Below are positions 1-8,961 of a stretch of 64,000 bases of DNA, one piece after another. This DNA comes from Bryobacterales bacterium. Its GTDB lineage: Bacteria; Acidobacteriota; Terriglobia; Bryobacterales; Bryobacteraceae. The stretch is taken from contig PLDF01000424.1 of the NCBI GenBank assembly GCA_003135055.1, forward strand, positions 174-64,173, written 5' to 3'. A program made the translations under genes and the position numbers. Under the pieces are notes generated by a model that was not told where the DNA came from, ran no database searches, and saw nothing but the letters and a program-made list of their open reading frames with translations. Each line of letters starts with the position of its first letter. Positions within the stretch are counted from its first letter, which is position 1.

Positions 1-1
1 C

Positions 2-166
2 GGTGGTGGTGGTGGTGGCGGAGGCGGCGGAGGTGGTGGCCGAGGTGGCGTTGCCGCTGGCCCACTGGTCGCGCCAGGCGCGTATTTCGTCAAGCTCACT
101 GTCGGCGGTAAGACGCTACAGACTTCGGTAGATGTGCTCGAAGACACCTGGATGCGGCCACAGTAG
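2..166 (+). CDS. C-terminal end of a secreted protein (partial, 5' end outside window)
   Basis: Only the last 54 codons are present, ending at TAG 164-166. They begin with a run of twelve glycines and a short Gly/Arg linker, followed by a small beta-strand-rich tail (PGAYFVKLTVGGKT, then SVDVLEDTWMRPQ). Tails of this kind, a Gly-rich hinge plus a short immunoglobulin-like strand pair, occur at the end of large BNR/VPS10-type exported proteins in Solibacter relatives; that match is from memory of the family and is not proven here. The catalytic or repeat part lies outside the window, so the function cannot be assigned. Confidence 0.6.
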   Translation, partial: GGGGGGGGGGGGGRGGVAAGPLVAPGAYFVKLTVGGKTLQTSVDVLEDTWMRPQ

Positions 167-289
167 CCGGATCCATCGGGGTGAAGTTGAGGGCCGTTTT
201 CGCTTGTTTCAGGGCCGGACGCAGAGTGAGAGAAGTGGCGATATCATAGGCTGATGGCGCCGATCGCCAAGCGGTTCTAAACCATCCCT

Positions 290-1270
290 GTGACTTCTCC
301 CCGAAAAATTCTGGTGACGGGCGGCGCCGGCTACATCGGCTCGCATACGGTGCAGTTGCTGCTCGAGCAGGGCTACGACGTCGCCGTGGTAGACAACCTC
401 TCGAAGGGCTACCGCCGCAACGTGCCGGCCGGGCGGCTTTTTGCGATGAACATCGCCGATACCAAGGCGCTGACCGAACTGATGCGGCAGACGCGTACGG
501 AGGCGGTGATTCACTTCGCGGCGTCTATCGCCGTTGGCGAATCGATGCGCGAGCCGGAGACCTACTTCGCCAACAACACGTGCGCATCGCTTTCGCTTCT
601 CACCGCGATGCTGCGGGCGGACGTGAAACATCTGGTGTTCTCCTCCACGGCCGCGGTTTACGGCAATCCGCACGCGTCCCCGATTCTCGAATCGTTTCCC
701 CTTCAGGCGGTGAATCCGTACGGCGAATCCAAGGTCATGGTAGAGACGCTGTTGCGCTGGTTCGGCGCGATTCACCATCTCACCAGCGTGTCTCTGCGGT
801 ACTTCAACGCGTCGGGCTGCGACCCGCAAGGGCGGCTGGGCGAGGAGCACGAACCGGAGACGCACCTGATTCCGCTGCTGCTGCGCGCGGTAGCCACAGG
901 CACGCCGGTGACGGTTTTCGGCGGCGATTACGACACGCCGGACGGCACCTGCATTCGCGACTATATCCACGTGCTCGATCTGGCGCAGGCGCACATACTG
1001 GCGCTGGAGTACCTGATGCAGGGCGGCGCGTCCGACCAGTTCAACGTGGGCACGGGAACGGGCCATACCGTGATGGAGGCGATCCGCGCGGTGGAAGAAG
1101 TCACCGCGCAGAAGGTCCCATATGTTATCGGGCCGCGCCGCGAGGGGGATCCGCCGGCGTTAGTGGCAAGCTCGGACAAGCTGCGGTCCAAACTGGGTTG
1201 GTCGCCGAAGTACGGGGACTTGCGGACTATCGTCGAGCACGCCTGGAATTTCGCCAGATCCAAAAGTTAA
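290..1270 (+). CDS. galE: UDP-glucose 4-epimerase
   Basis: Extended short-chain dehydrogenase that interconverts UDP-glucose and UDP-galactose with bound NAD in the cytoplasm. The 326-residue length is usual for GalE. The Rossmann motif GGAGYIG is at residues 11-17. The catalytic set is a Ser/Thr in VFSSTAAVYG (near residue 118) with Tyr144 and Lys148 in NPYGESK. The substrate-binding segment LRYFNASG and the RDYIHVLDLA motif are both present. The start is GTG at 290, which puts the nucleotide-binding strand at the usual N-terminal distance. It stands alone, with repeats downstream. It probably supplies UDP-galactose for surface polysaccharide. Confidence 0.95.
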   Translation: MTSPRKILVTGGAGYIGSHTVQLLLEQGYDVAVVDNLSKGYRRNVPAGRLFAMNIADTKALTELMRQTRTEAVIHFAASIAVGESMREPETYFANNTCASLSLLTAMLRADVKHLVFSSTAAVYGNPHASPILESFPLQAVNPYGESKVMVETLLRWFGAIHHLTSVSLRYFNASGCDPQGRLGEEHEPETHLIPLLLRAVATGTPVTVFGGDYDTPDGTCIRDYIHVLDLAQAHILALEYLMQGGASDQFNVGTGTGHTVMEAIRAVEEVTAQKVPYVIGPRREGDPPALVASSDKLRSKLGWSPKYGDLRTIVEHAWNFARSKS

Positions 1271-1272
1271 TT

Positions 1273-1437
1273 GTGGGACCGGCCTCCTGGCCTTCACGGG
1301 AGCTTCTACGTTCAAGTCGGCGGTGAGGTGGCGTGAGGTGGGACGGACGATCGTTTTTGGTCGTCTGTCGAGCCCTCGGCAACAGACCACGAAAGGCGAT
1401 GGTCTGTCCTACCAGGCGACCGGCCGGGAGGCCGGTC
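1273..1437. repeat. Cluster of REP-like palindromes behind galE
   Basis: Three short palindromic units lie between galE and the esterase gene. One begins GTGGGACCGGCCTCC (1273). One is of the form GACGGACGA...TCGTCTGTC (about 1344-1370). One is GACCGGCC-GGGA-GGCCGGTC (1418-1437). The same units recur at 8805, 40595, 47417, 50452 and 62536, so this is a dispersed intergenic family rather than a gene-specific terminator, although transcripts could fold here. Confidence 0.7.
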
Positions 1438-1462
1438 GTACGTGAGTGATATCGTAATACGC

Positions 1463-2332
1463 ATGACACGCACTCTGCCGGTCCTGCTTCTATCCGCCGC
1501 CGCGCTGTTCGCGCAGCCTCAGGCGCCCGCGCCAATGCTCCTGTGGTCCGCGGGCGCGCCCGGCGCGTTGGGAAACGACGACGCCGACAAGCCCTCCATC
1601 ACGCCCTATATAGTGTCCGGGGAACGGGCCACGGGCACGGCCGTGATTGTCTGTCCCGGCGGCGGGTACCTCCACCTCTCCATGGAAAAGGAGGGCAGCG
1701 ACGTCGCGCATTGGTGGAATTCGCTCGGCGTGACGGCGTTCGTGCTGAAGTACCGGCTGGGGCCGCGCTACCGTCACCCCGTCGAGTTGGGCGACGCGCA
1801 GCGCGCCATCCGCACGGTGCGTGCGCGCGCCGCGGAATTCGGCGTGAAGGCGGACCGCGTCGGGCTCATGGGCTTCTCGGCCGGCGGCCATTTGACGGCC
1901 ACGGCGGGTACGCACTTCGATGCGGGCAAGGCGGACGCGGCCGACGCCATCGACCGGGCGGGCAGCCGCCCCGATTTCCTGGTGCTCGGCTACGCGGTGA
2001 TTTCGTTTACGCAATACGCGCACAAGGGGTCGTTGCAGGCTCTGCTGGGCGACAACCCCGACCCGAAATTGGTGGAGAACCTCTCGAACGAGCTTCAGGT
2101 GACCGCGCAGACGCCGCCCACTTTTCTCTTCCACACAAATGCCGATACCACCGTGCCCGCCGAAAACAGCGTTATGTTCTACATGGCGCTGCGTAAGGCC
2201 GGAGTCCCGGCTGAGATGCATATCTATGAGCACGGCCCGCATGGCATGGGCCTCGCGCCCACAGACGAAGCATTGTCGTCATGGCCGGCGCGGCTGGCGG
2301 ATTGGGTAAGAGGAAGAGGGCTGCTGAAGTAG
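1463..2332 (+). CDS. Secreted alpha/beta hydrolase (acetyl-esterase type)
   Basis: A 289-residue exported esterase. ATG 1463 was chosen over the in-frame GTG at 1442 because the peptide after it is a clean signal sequence (MTRTLPVLLLSAAALFAQ). The oxyanion segment CPGGGY precedes the nucleophile elbow GFSAGG (Ser near residue 139). The acid and histidine are probably in HTNADTTVP and EHGPHGMGL. This architecture matches the BD-FAE/acetyl-xylan-esterase-like hydrolases found in plant-polymer degraders. The substrate is inferred to be an acetylated carbohydrate, but the sequence does not settle it. Confidence 0.8.
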   Translation: MTRTLPVLLLSAAALFAQPQAPAPMLLWSAGAPGALGNDDADKPSITPYIVSGERATGTAVIVCPGGGYLHLSMEKEGSDVAHWWNSLGVTAFVLKYRLGPRYRHPVELGDAQRAIRTVRARAAEFGVKADRVGLMGFSAGGHLTATAGTHFDAGKADAADAIDRAGSRPDFLVLGYAVISFTQYAHKGSLQALLGDNPDPKLVENLSNELQVTAQTPPTFLFHTNADTTVPAENSVMFYMALRKAGVPAEMHIYEHGPHGMGLAPTDEALSSWPARLADWVRGRGLLK

Positions 2333-2448
2333 CCATGCGGGCGGGCGGCCGATGGCTGAACCGTATCAAGGCCGCGCTGTTCCACTACCACCGCTTTCCA
2401 ACCGGGTACACCGCCAAATCCACCGCCGGTGTGAGAAGCGAGCCGAGC

Positions 2449-2502
2449 AAACCGCTTGCTGACGCGCGCGGGTCTGATCGGAGCCACGACCGCAAGGGAG
2501 TG
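2449..2502. repeat. Dispersed repeat copy (GAGCCRCGACC core)
   Basis: The segment starting AAACCGCTTGCTGACG and ending GACCGCAAGGGAGTG is almost repeated at 33515-33580, where it carries about 12 extra bases. Its 3' half is also the core arm of the MITE-like elements at 42.7, 45.6 and 48.7 kb. The flanking sequence (2333-2626) holds no recognisable gene. Confidence 0.65.
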
Positions 2503-2626
2503 ATTTTCCGCAAAGAGCACAAAACCACCCGGTCACAGCACTTAAAACCCGAAGGTCAACGGGCCGGATTGGCGCAGTAGAATACTACGAGTCCCAGGAA
2601 GCCATCAACGGCTGAGCCGCCGCATC

Positions 2627-2878
2627 TCACTGCTCCCGCAGCACCATCACCGGGTCCACACGCGTGGCCCGGCGGGCCGGCAGCGCGCACGCCGCCAGGC
2701 CGACCGCCGCCAGCGTAACGATCACGGCCGACATCACCACCGGGTCCAGCGGTTTCACGCCGTAGAGCTGGCCGGCGACAACCGACTGCAGCGCCACCGA
2801 ACCTGCCACGCCAAGTACCAACCCGGCGCCCATCAGCCACAGCGCTTCGCCCACCACCAGCCGCGAAAGTAATCCCAT
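2627..2878 (-). pseudogene. Fragment: C-terminus of an ADOP/MacB-type permease
   Basis: About 75 residues here, from LVVGEALWLMG to the terminal RVDPVMVLREQ, are nearly identical to the last part of the intact permease at 5734-8199, including at the DNA level (only scattered differences over ~235 bp). Nothing upstream on this strand supplies the rest of a permease, so this is a detached tail covering the last two membrane segments. The closeness points to recent duplication or gene conversion. It could in principle be translated from an ATG at 2878, but it would lack any functional domain. Confidence 0.8.
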
Positions 2879-3084
2879 TCGGATGACGACGATCGAATAA
2901 TCGCCGCATCTGGCGTGGCGAGCGGCGGAAGTACGGATGCGGCGTTCAGGTGGTTGGTAAACCCTTCGGCGTTAATCGCGGGTCAGAACTCGTACGCCAC
3001 TTTCGTCAAGCGCCGTTGTCGGGGTTCCAACTTCCCGATGGCGGCAATTAGCCGGAAGCCAATCAGCCAAACACCGCGCAGAGC

Positions 3085-4509
3085 TTGAAAATGGGAGATT
3101 GTCGCGCACAAGAAGAGGGTTTCGATGACGAATCGCTCTGTGCCAATGTGGTTCGCCGGAGTATAATCCCAGCAGTGGGCCCTTTTCTGTTGGCCATGAT
3201 CGCGGCGGCAGCGGCCGCACCAACTCTCCTCCCCGCCCAATCCCCCCCGGACCTCGACGTAAGAACTGCCGAATCGGCCGCCGATAAGGTCGCCTGGATC
3301 GGGAAAAACGCAGTTGCGTTCCGAACTATCGATCCCAAGGATGAGAATTTCACCGATCTGGGCCCCCTGCGTCGGGCCATCGGCTCCGCGCGATTCGTTC
3401 TGCTCGGCGGCTCGGGCGACGTCGCTGTAGCGTTTGCCAAATACCGCCTGGTTCGTTTCCTCCATGAAGAGATGGGCTTCAATGTGTTGGCGTGCAACGC
3501 ATCTTTTTTCGACGCGGAGGAGACCGATCGCGCGCTCGACGGGAAGGCAGCTCCGCATCGCCAGTTTTTTTCTGAATTCGAGCAGATATTCGGGTACAAC
3601 TTCGGACAGATCGTGGTGGATCAGCCAGGTTCTAACGCAATCGACATTCTCGGATATGCGCGCGCTACTCGCGGGACTGGTAACGCACTCCACATATCAG
3701 GCTTCAGGAATGCGGCTGTAGGATCCTCGTTCAGCAAATATGTGCACGAGTTATTTCGCTTCATCGATGGGATCGATCCGGCCCTCGCTCCGCCCGCCGA
3801 CCGCGAGGCAATCGGGAAGATGCTAGCCTGGCAAAACCTCACAGCGTCCCGGCGCTGGCCGAAAACCGTGCCGCCTGGATTGGAGGCTGTCGAAAGGCTG
3901 GACGAGCGCCTCGCCCGCCTGCCGGCGAACGGTCCTGACGTGCGGGAGATTTCGTTCTACCGGCTGACTCTCAGGTCTGTCGCCGCTTGGGCAGGCCCCA
4001 GGGCCGGTCGACTGAACGTCGTGTCGCCGGACCCGCTTTACTGGTATGCAGGAGTGTGGCGCCCGAACAGCAAGATCGTCGTCTGGTCGAATAACACCGC
4101 GGTAGAGAGAAATCTGTCCAAGGAGCAGGCCGTGGCCGCTTCACGATTTCACGTCCCATCGATCGGGGCGGATGCCATCGCGCAGGCTCTCGGAAGCACC
4201 GACTACTCCATCGCGTTTACTGAGATTAAGAAAGCCGCCGAGGCGCTTGATGTGCTGGTCGCCGGCCCGAGACCATCGCTTTCGCCGTTCGACGACAGTT
4301 TTGAGAGCCTGCTGCAGGCCGCGCACTTACCCTATTCTTTCATCGATTTTCGTGCCCTGCCGCAGGATCACTGGCTGCGCCGCCCACTGATCGCGCGGTT
4401 CACCCCCGGCGAGCAAATCTCCGCCATCTGGCCGGAAAATTACGATGCCATTATCGGTATCGATCTGACAGCTTTGAAATCCGGGCATCCCGCAGGGGTC
4501 CCGCGGTGA
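3085..4509 (+). CDS. Erythromycin-esterase-family protein lacking the catalytic residues
   Basis: A 474-residue protein whose central part follows the erythromycin esterase/succinoglycan-biosynthesis fold: DLGPLRRAIGSARFVLLGG, then KYRLVRFLHEEMGFNVLA. In active members the first motif reads GE-x-x-HG with a catalytic Glu and His. Here it reads GGSGDV. The second motif, normally WAHN-x-H, reads WSNNTAVE. Hydrolase activity is therefore unlikely. A hydrophobic stretch ending in LLPAQ (about residues 30-52) suggests export. The start is uncertain: ATG 3085, or GTG 3148, which gives a cleaner signal peptide. The stop overlaps the start of the VWFA gene by four bases, so the two are translationally coupled. 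Confidence 0.65.
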   Translation: MKMGDCRAQEEGFDDESLCANVVRRSIIPAVGPFLLAMIAAAAAAPTLLPAQSPPDLDVRTAESAADKVAWIGKNAVAFRTIDPKDENFTDLGPLRRAIGSARFVLLGGSGDVAVAFAKYRLVRFLHEEMGFNVLACNASFFDAEETDRALDGKAAPHRQFFSEFEQIFGYNFGQIVVDQPGSNAIDILGYARATRGTGNALHISGFRNAAVGSSFSKYVHELFRFIDGIDPALAPPADREAIGKMLAWQNLTASRRWPKTVPPGLEAVERLDERLARLPANGPDVREISFYRLTLRSVAAWAGPRAGRLNVVSPDPLYWYAGVWRPNSKIVVWSNNTAVERNLSKEQAVAASRFHVPSIGADAIAQALGSTDYSIAFTEIKKAAEALDVLVAGPRPSLSPFDDSFESLLQAAHLPYSFIDFRALPQDHWLRRPLIARFTPGEQISAIWPENYDAIIGIDLTALKSGHPAGVPR

Positions 4510-5444
4510 CAAACAAAGGCCTGCTCAACCTGCCGATTTTTCTGGCTGCGGCGCTCCCGCTATCGTTGGCCCAGCGGGTCACCATTGATCCGCTACCCGG
4601 ACTGCAGCCTCCGCCACAGCGCCGGCCGGCAATTCGCGTCGACTCCAACCTCGTTCTGGTCCCAGTCGCCGTTGCCGACCGGCGCAATCACCCTGTTACC
4701 GGGCTGGGGAAAGAAAACTTCCGTGTTTTCGACGAGGGTGCGGAGCAGACCATCACCTCCTTTGCCATGGACGACGAGCCGGTGGCGGTCGGGCTGATCT
4801 TCGACCAAAGCGGCAGTGTGGGCCGTGCCATGGAGCCCGAAGCCACAGCGACGCGCCTGTTCCTGCACATCTCCAATCCCGAAGACGAATTCTTCCTGGT
4901 CATCTTCGCCTCCCATCCGGAGTTGACGCTGCCTCTGACGCGCGAGCCCGAAAAGATTCAAGACCACATTTTCACCATCAAATCGGGCGGCGCGACCGCG
5001 CTGTACGATGCTGTGATCCTGGGCCTGCAAGAATTGAAGAAGTCGAAGCTGAGCCGCAAGGCGTTGCTGGCGGTCTCCGACGGTGGAGAGAACGACAGCC
5101 GGTATAGTCAGGCCGAACTACGGAACAGGGTGGAAGAAAATGACGTCCTCATCTACGCCGTTTGTGTCCGAACCCACGACACCGATTTTCCCTTGTTGCG
5201 ATGGATGGCCGAGTTGTCAGGCGGCCGGGCTTTTCTGTCGGGTGCGATCGATATTCAGGACGCTGTGGCCAGAATCGGGCTGGAATTGCGCAATCGTTAC
5301 GTGCTCGGCTTCGCGGCCGGCGGAATCCCGCGCGATGGTAAGTATCACAGGCTGCGCGTCCAGCTTGTCCCTCCGCACGGCATGCCCCCGCTGAAGGCTT
5401 CGTGGCGGCGTGGATATCGCGCCCCGGGCGGGCCTGTGCAGTAA
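4506..5444 (+). CDS. VWFA-related acidobacterial protein (TIGR03436 type)
   Basis: A 312-residue exported protein: signal peptide to about residue 23, an N-terminal strand region (RVDSNLVLVPVAVADRRN, then GKENFRVFDEG) typical of TIGR03436, and a von Willebrand A domain with a metal-ion-dependent adhesion site. DxSxS appears as FDQSGSV, the threonine as GGATALYDAV, and the aspartate as AVSDGGEND. The role is presumed to be protein binding outside the cytoplasm. The family is expanded in Acidobacteria and its function is unknown. The GTG start overlaps the upstream stop (GTGA), so it is co-translated with the degenerate esterase homologue. Confidence 0.85.
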   Translation: MTNKGLLNLPIFLAAALPLSLAQRVTIDPLPGLQPPPQRRPAIRVDSNLVLVPVAVADRRNHPVTGLGKENFRVFDEGAEQTITSFAMDDEPVAVGLIFDQSGSVGRAMEPEATATRLFLHISNPEDEFFLVIFASHPELTLPLTREPEKIQDHIFTIKSGGATALYDAVILGLQELKKSKLSRKALLAVSDGGENDSRYSQAELRNRVEENDVLIYAVCVRTHDTDFPLLRWMAELSGGRAFLSGAIDIQDAVARIGLELRNRYVLGFAAGGIPRDGKYHRLRVQLVPPHGMPPLKASWRRGYRAPGGPVQ

Positions 5445-5733
5445 TCCAGCGTGTGGCGGCGCAGGGCGCGCGCAATCGTTGGGGCCAGCGGCGGGCGAAT
5501 GGCGAAATTGGGCGGTGTGGACGTTCCGCCTGTAGAGCGCCGTTTGCCGGATAGCGGCGCCGAGGTTCCCGGCCGGGCCGCGCCAATCTAGATCCTGCCT
5601 TGTCGCGTTGGTTTAGGAACGGTTCGGGGACAAGCCGGAAGCCGCTTCGCCCGACAAACACGCTTGCCATGGATGTGCTCGATCCGGCGGCGAAGGAAAA
5701 GAAGGAAGACATCACGGCTCAGCCACCGGCTCC

Positions 5734-8199
5734 CTACTGTTCCCGCAGCACCATCACCGGGTCCACACGCGTGGCCCGGCGAGCCGGCAGTACGCACGCC
5801 GCCAAGCCGACCGCCGCCAGCGTAAGGACCACCGCCGACATCACCATCGGATCGAGCGGTTTTACGCCGTAGAGCTGGCCGGCGACAACCGACTGCAGCG
5901 CCACCGAACCTGCCACGCCAAGTACCAACCCAGCGCCCATCAGCCACAGCGCTTCGCCTACTACCAGCTTCACCACGCCGCCGGCGGTGCATCCCAGCGC
6001 GGCGCGGATCCCGATCTCACGCTGGCGCTGCGTCACCAGATACGCCAGCACGCCATAGATGCCGATCGCCGAGAGGAACAGAGCCAGGCAGCCGAAGAAC
6101 ATGGCCAGCGTCAGCGAGGCCCGCCGCGACGCCAGCGCCAGGTCGCCGCGCTCCTCCATGGTGTGTACGTCGAATAACGCCAGGTTCGGCGCTATCGCCG
6201 CGAACCGGGCGCGCACGGCGCGCACGATCGGGCCGCTGTCGCCGGAGGTCTTGATCGCCAGCGCGTACCCCCTCTGCACGTTCTGCGCGTAGGGCAGGTA
6301 ATACGCGCCCACCGGACTCCCATTGCCTTCCACGTCCGCTGTGTGGACGGGGTGGATGACGCCCACCACGGTCATCCAGTGCGTATGGTCGTCCGTCTTC
6401 AGCAGGTTGTTGATGTCCTGCGGCAGATACATGCGCCGGCCGATCGGATTGAGGCCCGGCCAGAAGTGGCGCGCCAGCCGCTCGTCCACGATGATGGCCC
6501 CGGGGGCGGATTCGCCATCGCGCGCATCGAACGGGCGCCCCGCCACCATCGCGATATGCATAGCCTCGAAGTACCCCGGCGTGATCATCATCTGTTCGGG
6601 GGAGATGAGCGATTCTCCGGGTTTCATGATGTAGCCTTCGGCCAGGATCACGCTGTCGTTATGGCTGCCGCTCCAGGGAATGCTGGTGGTGGCGCCGGCC
6701 GCCGTCACTCCGGGAATGGCGCGGATGGCAGCCAGCGCGCGGTCCATCAGCGTGCCGGCGTCAGTGTCTTTGGGGTAAAGCGATCTTGGTACGCTGGTGG
6801 AAGCCGTCACCACGCCTCTGACATCGAATCCCGGGGCGACGTGGAGCAACTGGCGGAAGCTCGCCAGCACCAATCCCGCGCCGGCCAGCAGCACGAAGGC
6901 CAACCCGACCTGCGCCACTACCAGCACCTGCCGCACGCGGCGCGCACGCCGCCCGCCGGTACCCGAGCGGCTCTCTTCGCGGAGCACTTCGTTAATCCGC
7001 GACCCGATAACCTGCACCGAGGGAATCAGCCCGATGACAATCCCGACCAGCGCCGCCGTCGCCAGCATTGCCAGCACCACCATGCCGTCCACGCGAACCT
7101 CGCCCGCGCGCGGCAGCGTCTCGATTCCGTTATGCGCCAGAGCGCTCAATAATCCTGCGCCCAGCGCCGCCCCCGCGGCGCCGCCGGCCAGAGCCACCAG
7201 AACGCTTTCCGTCACCGACTGGCGCACCAGACGTCCCGCCCCGGCGCCCAGCGCCAGGCGTGTCGCGAACTCCTTGCGCCGCTGGGTGGTGCGCGCCAGC
7301 ACCAGGTTCGCGACATTCACAACGCCGATCAGCAGCACGAACGCCGCTCCTCCCCAGAGCAGGTAGAGCGCTTCCCGGACCTGCTTCACCAGCATGTCCT
7401 CCAGCGGCGACACCACCGTGTGGAATCCCGCGTTGATCAGCAGTTCCCTGAAGCTCGGAAACCGGTCCAGGTTGGCGCGGTTGAGCGCGTCCACTTGCGA
7501 TTGCGCCTCCTGCGGGTTCGCGCCCGGCTTCAGCCGTCCGATGTTCTGCCAGTTATTGGAGTGGCGCACCTCGCGCTCTTTCGCGGTGAACGCCGCCGGA
7601 ATCCAGAGGCGGACATCCGGGTCGATAAAGTTGAAGCGCGCCGCCATTACGCCTACCACGGTGAACGGCTGCCCGCTCAGGCGGATGTCGCGGCCCAGCG
7701 CCGCCTGCGGGCTCCCGAAGAGCCGCCGGCTCAGTCCGTCGCTCAAGATGGCCTTCTTGTCGCCGCCCGGCTCGCCCTCGGCATCGGAGAAGGCGCGGCC
7801 ATAAGCTGGTGACACGCGTAGCAGCCGGAACAGGGAAGGCGTCGCCAGCATGCCGGTGAGGCGCTCCGGGGCGCCCTCTATTTCGAGCGTTTGGCCGTTG
7901 GTGCGGAATAACGCCTGCTCCGAGAAAACGTGGACGTCGCGCAGGCGGTCGTAGTAATCGCCCGCGGAGCTGTTGTATCCGAAATCGGCGCCCGCCTTGG
8001 GGTAACGATTCGACATCAGCAGGATGGAGCCCGCGTCCGGCACCGGCAGCGGCCGCAGCAACACCGAGTTCACCACCGCGAAGGTGGCCGTGTTGGCGGC
8101 GATACAGACTGCAATGGTGAGGACCGCCGTGACGGTGAATCCCTTGTCGCCCATAAGCGAGCGAACGGCATGCCGGAGGTTACGGAAGGCGGAACCCAT
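5734..8199 (-). CDS. ADOP-family ABC transporter permease (MacB/FtsX type)
   Basis: An 821-residue permease with the doubled MacB-FtsX architecture of acidobacterial duplicated orphan permeases. The first membrane segment is near residues 19-41, followed by a periplasmic domain and three membrane segments around residues 280-390. A second unit (RRARRVRQVLVVAQVGLAFVLL region) has another periplasmic domain and three C-terminal segments ending RVDPVMVLREQ. These proteins normally lack a cognate ATPase gene nearby, as here. The substrate is unknown; macrolide or lipoprotein-type export is inferred from MacB. Its tail is duplicated at 2627-2878 and another relative is broken at 62621. Confidence 0.92.
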   Translation of the reverse strand: MGSAFRNLRHAVRSLMGDKGFTVTAVLTIAVCIAANTATFAVVNSVLLRPLPVPDAGSILLMSNRYPKAGADFGYNSSAGDYYDRLRDVHVFSEQALFRTNGQTLEIEGAPERLTGMLATPSLFRLLRVSPAYGRAFSDAEGEPGGDKKAILSDGLSRRLFGSPQAALGRDIRLSGQPFTVVGVMAARFNFIDPDVRLWIPAAFTAKEREVRHSNNWQNIGRLKPGANPQEAQSQVDALNRANLDRFPSFRELLINAGFHTVVSPLEDMLVKQVREALYLLWGGAAFVLLIGVVNVANLVLARTTQRRKEFATRLALGAGAGRLVRQSVTESVLVALAGGAAGAALGAGLLSALAHNGIETLPRAGEVRVDGMVVLAMLATAALVGIVIGLIPSVQVIGSRINEVLREESRSGTGGRRARRVRQVLVVAQVGLAFVLLAGAGLVLASFRQLLHVAPGFDVRGVVTASTSVPRSLYPKDTDAGTLMDRALAAIRAIPGVTAAGATTSIPWSGSHNDSVILAEGYIMKPGESLISPEQMMITPGYFEAMHIAMVAGRPFDARDGESAPGAIIVDERLARHFWPGLNPIGRRMYLPQDINNLLKTDDHTHWMTVVGVIHPVHTADVEGNGSPVGAYYLPYAQNVQRGYALAIKTSGDSGPIVRAVRARFAAIAPNLALFDVHTMEERGDLALASRRASLTLAMFFGCLALFLSAIGIYGVLAYLVTQRQREIGIRAALGCTAGGVVKLVVGEALWLMGAGLVLGVAGSVALQSVVAGQLYGVKPLDPMVMSAVVLTLAAVGLAACVLPARRATRVDPVMVLREQ

Positions 8200-8318
8200 A
8201 ATAGCTAATACGCTAGCCGGCCACGCCTTTGTTGCAAGAACTTTGGCTTATTTTGCCGCTAGTCCGATGTCTCCCTTCGTGTCGCGGCGCACGTTGCAGC
8301 CAGTGGGAAAATACCTGT

Positions 8319-8765
8319 ATGGCCGTGATCGAAATTCGCGACGCCTCCGATGGCGACCTCGCGGGAATTCTCCGCGTGCTGGCCGAATCCGGCATCGATG
8401 GCGGCGTCTCCTTCACCGTGGAGGAAGCCCGCGCACACCTGTCTCGCATTCGCTCCGGGTCCGGGTTCCGCTTGCTGGCGGCCATTGTCGATGGCGAAAT
8501 CGCCGGAACCTATTCCCTGGTCATCCTCGACAAGCTGGGCAAACGGGGAGCGCGGTCCGGGGTTGTGGAAGATGTGGGTGTTGCGCCCCAGCGCCAGGGG
8601 CAAGGCATCGGGCGCGCCATGATGGCGCATGCGCTCGAAGAATGCCGCAAGGCCGGCTGTTACAAGCTGGCGCTTTCCACCAATGTGAAACGCGAGGGCG
8701 CGCACCGCTTCTACGAGTCTCTCGGCTTCGAGCGCCATGGCTACAGCTACGCCATTTTCTTCTGA
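8319..8765 (+). CDS. GNAT-family N-acetyltransferase
   Basis: A 148-residue acetyltransferase using acetyl-CoA. The start ATG 8319 gives the usual N-terminus (MAVIEIRDASDGDLAGI). Motif A, which binds the pyrophosphate of CoA, is VEDVGVAPQRQGQGIGRAMM, with the Q/RxxGxG/A signature as RQGQGIG. Motif B is AHRFYESLGFERHG. The acceptor cannot be predicted. It is read divergently from the ADOP permease, with about 120 bp between the two starts. Confidence 0.9.
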   Translation: MAVIEIRDASDGDLAGILRVLAESGIDGGVSFTVEEARAHLSRIRSGSGFRLLAAIVDGEIAGTYSLVILDKLGKRGARSGVVEDVGVAPQRQGQGIGRAMMAHALEECRKAGCYKLALSTNVKREGAHRFYESLGFERHGYSYAIFF

Positions 8766-8804
8766 ACAATCTGCTATCTCCCATTCCGGTCAGGCCAGAG
8801 GCGG

Positions 8805-8832
8805 GACAGACGATCGGTTTATGTCGTCTGTC
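8805..8832. repeat. REP-like palindrome
   Basis: A perfect 9-bp inverted repeat, GACAGACGA and TCGTCTGTC, around a 10-base loop. It is the same unit as at about 1344-1370 and 40595-40614. Lying just behind the GNAT gene, it might act as a transcript 3' stem, but there is no T-run. Confidence 0.7.
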
Positions 8833-8834
8833 TT

Positions 8835-8882
8835 TGCGGGGCAGCCAATCCTGGCTGCAGCCGGCTTTTAGCCGGCTCTCTT
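8835..8882. repeat. Repeat family with AGCCGGCTGCAG core
   Basis: Read on the minus strand: GAGAGCCGGC, a short stem, then GCCGGCTGCAGCCAGG and ATTGGCTGCCCC. Shortened versions lie at 38666-38700 and 62857-62894. All three are intergenic and end in CCCC(AC). Confidence 0.6.
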
Positions 8883-8961
8883 CTCCTCGCGATACGCCGG
8901 AGGGACCGTGTATCACTCGTATGAACGCGATTTCGCGACAAGTCCTTAGCCGTCTTATTCT

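Noticed and set aside
209-1066. Long minus-strand open frame (about 285 codons) opposite galE
   Set aside because: Arg/His-rich shadow of the galE codons; no motif, and galE on the plus strand is unmistakable.
1418-1437. Intrinsic terminator behind galE
   Set aside because: The palindrome has no T-run and belongs to a dispersed family; kept as repeat.
3162-3167. TATAAT as a -10 box
   Set aside because: It lies inside the coding region for the earlier start at 3085 and lacks a matching -35 at proper distance; it only adds doubt about the start codon.
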